Positions 5,517 to 6,591 of a DNA stretch of 6,591 nt are shown here, piece after piece. Each line of letters starts with the position of its first letter. The first letter of the stretch is position 1. The DNA is from Bacteroidales bacterium. GTDB lineage: Bacteria > Bacteroidota > Bacteroidia > Bacteroidales > UBA12481. The stretch lies in the NCBI GenBank assembly GCA_021160155.1, contig JAGHDB010000096.1, positions 1-6,591 of the forward strand. Direction: 5' to 3'. The notes below the pieces were generated by a model. The model worked only from the letters and a program-made list of their open reading frames with translations. It did not search any database and was not told the origin of the DNA. A program made the position numbers and the translations under genes.

Positions 5517-5715
5517 GGTTATAATAAGTTTAGAACTATTTCGCAAGATAAAAATTGATCCTGAAACAGCTTTCCTCCAAAAAGATGTTGCACAACAAGG
5601 TTACTCTTTCCCTTCATTTTCATCAGAAATTATTAATCGCCTATTCCATACAACCCGGTTCCGTTTTATACGACGTGAACATTTCTCAAAGATTTCATTA
5701 CTTTACCACGCAACA

Positions 5716-6591
5716 ATGAAAAACATCATGAAAAATCTGATCGCCAACCGGTCCGGCCGGATCTTTTTACCGGTTATCCTTCTGTTGATAACGGCTGCTG
5801 CAAGCCGTTCACAATCCACTGTAAAACAACTGACTGCAGCAGATTATGCCCATGCCGAACATTTTCTCGCCCAATATACCCATCCGTTGGTTTTCAACAC
5901 GCGGATAACTCCCTTTTGGGTGGATGAAGATCATTTCTGGTACCGGAGTAATACGCCCCGCGGTGTACAGTATTTTATGGTGAATGCCAAAAAAGGGACC
6001 CGCAAAGAGATCACCTACGACCAGGTTCCCAAATCCCCTAAAAAAACTCCGGTACCGCAATACGCTGTTATTTCACCCGACGGATTAAAGGCGGCTTTTA
6101 TCCGGGAGTATAATCTTTGGGTACGCAATCTAAAAACCGGTGAAGAAACCCAACTCACTACCGACGGGGTGAAAGACTACGGATATGCCACCAATAATGC
6201 GGGATGGACCAAAAGCAAACGACCGGTACTGCTCTGGTCGCCCGACTCGAAAAAAATTGTCACATTCCAGCACGACGCACGGGGCGTGGGAAAACTCTAC
6301 CTGGTATCTACAAAGGTGGGACATCCGGATCTCAAAGCATGGAAATGCCCCCTCCCGGGCGACAGCCTCATTTTCAGGATCCGCAGAGTAATAATCTTTT
6401 TAAACGGACCACGTGTGGTATCACTAAAAATGAGTCCCGATCCCCACAGGGGGACTATCGCCGATCATATTACCACGCGCAGAGGAAATTTAGGCGACGC
6501 ACAGTGGAGTCCCGACGGTTCCACACTGGCTTTTGTCTCCTCGTCACGGGATCATAAAACCGCCACCCTGCGGATTGCCAACCCCGAAACC
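5716..6591 (+). CDS. Dipeptidyl-peptidase IV-like S9B protein, N-terminal beta-propeller part
   Basis: The frame is open for 292 codons from the ATG at 5716 to the right edge, with no stop or frameshift; full-length relatives are about 700-800 residues. A signal peptide occupies about 1-33 (basic NLIANRSGR, then the hydrophobic run IFLPVILLLITAAA). The rest is the DPP IV N-terminal propeller, with SPDG (120-123), WSPDS (174-178) and WSPDG (264-268) blade motifs. Family landmarks include YGYATNNAGWT (155-165), LYLVSTKVGHPDLKAWK (194-210), PLPGD (212-216) and the DPHRGT element (242-247). The catalytic alpha/beta-hydrolase domain lies outside the window, so activity cannot be judged. Active members release N-terminal dipeptides from oligopeptides, with X-Pro preference in true DPP IV. 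A second ATG at 5728 is a possible start. With the divergent M28 enzyme it suggests secreted peptide breakdown. Confidence 0.9.
   Translation, partial: MKNIMKNLIANRSGRIFLPVILLLITAAASRSQSTVKQLTAADYAHAEHFLAQYTHPLVFNTRITPFWVDEDHFWYRSNTPRGVQYFMVNAKKGTRKEITYDQVPKSPKKTPVPQYAVISPDGLKAAFIREYNLWVRNLKTGEETQLTTDGVKDYGYATNNAGWTKSKRPVLLWSPDSKKIVTFQHDARGVGKLYLVSTKVGHPDLKAWKCPLPGDSLIFRIRRVIIFLNGPRVVSLKMSPDPHRGTIADHITTRRGNLGDAQWSPDGSTLAFVSSSRDHKTATLRIANPET

Noticed and set aside
5676..5684. TGAACATTT upstream of the dipeptidyl-peptidase gene, like half of the operon palindrome
   Set aside because: Only one arm matches and the other half is degenerate. A nine-base match in A/T-rich intergenic DNA is too weak to call a second operator.
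5517..5715. Consensus promoters in the divergent region between the two peptidase genes
   Set aside because: Candidates such as TACTTTAC (5699-5706) miss key positions of TAnnTTTG and lack a properly spaced TTTG, so none is reported.
6204..6557. Plus-strand open frames at 6185-6391 and 6204-6557, possibly a frameshifted gene
   Set aside because: The dipeptidyl-peptidase frame from 5716 reads through this whole stretch without a stop and with family motifs, so these are out-of-frame shadows and no frameshift is needed.

Overview
The window looks like a chromosomal stretch from an anaerobic member of the Bacteroidota. Three things point there. Two promoters match the phylum's TTTG / TAnnTTTG pattern. 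Most starts lack a Shine-Dalgarno sequence. A secreted M28 peptidase lies next to an S9B dipeptidyl-peptidase, both with Sec signal peptides. The two ferredoxin-domain ATPases fit an anaerobic, iron-sulfur-rich metabolism. The genus cannot be read from the sequence.

Region 1 (1-3445, minus strand) is a compact seven-gene operon. In transcription order it holds a DUF134/UPF0251 DNA-binding regulator (3382-2897), a DUF5320 Gly/Arg/Tyr-rich protein (2925-2608), a glycine-rich zinc-ribbon protein (2585-2289), an OsmC-family thiol protein (2216-1791), two MinD-type P-loop ATPases each with two [4Fe-4S] sites (1789-923 and 926-51), and the first 13 codons of a NifX/NifB-type cluster-binding protein (40-1, running off the left edge). 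Genes overlap or sit 1-22 bases apart, except for one 72-base gap that can form a compound stem-loop. The layout resembles the orange-protein (ORP) system of Desulfovibrio, where MinD/ParA-like ATPases work with a NifX-fold protein carrying a Mo-Cu-S cluster. My inference is a metal-sulfur cluster assembly or carrier system, here under DUF134 control.

Region 2 (3383-3546) is a divergent control region. The operon promoter is TTTG-N20-TATATTTG on the minus strand. Its spacer contains a perfect 16-base palindrome (ATGAACA-TT-TGTTCAT) in the position expected of a repressor operator. A second TTTG/TAAATTTG pair faces right towards a membrane-anchored thioredoxin (3547-3960).

Region 3 (3966-6591) looks like unrelated housekeeping. 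A secreted M28 carboxypeptidase-Q-like metallopeptidase (minus strand) ends 5 bases from the thioredoxin stop. A divergently transcribed dipeptidyl-peptidase IV-like protein (plus strand) is cut by the right edge before its catalytic domain. I saw no tRNA, rRNA, CRISPR array or insertion sequence.
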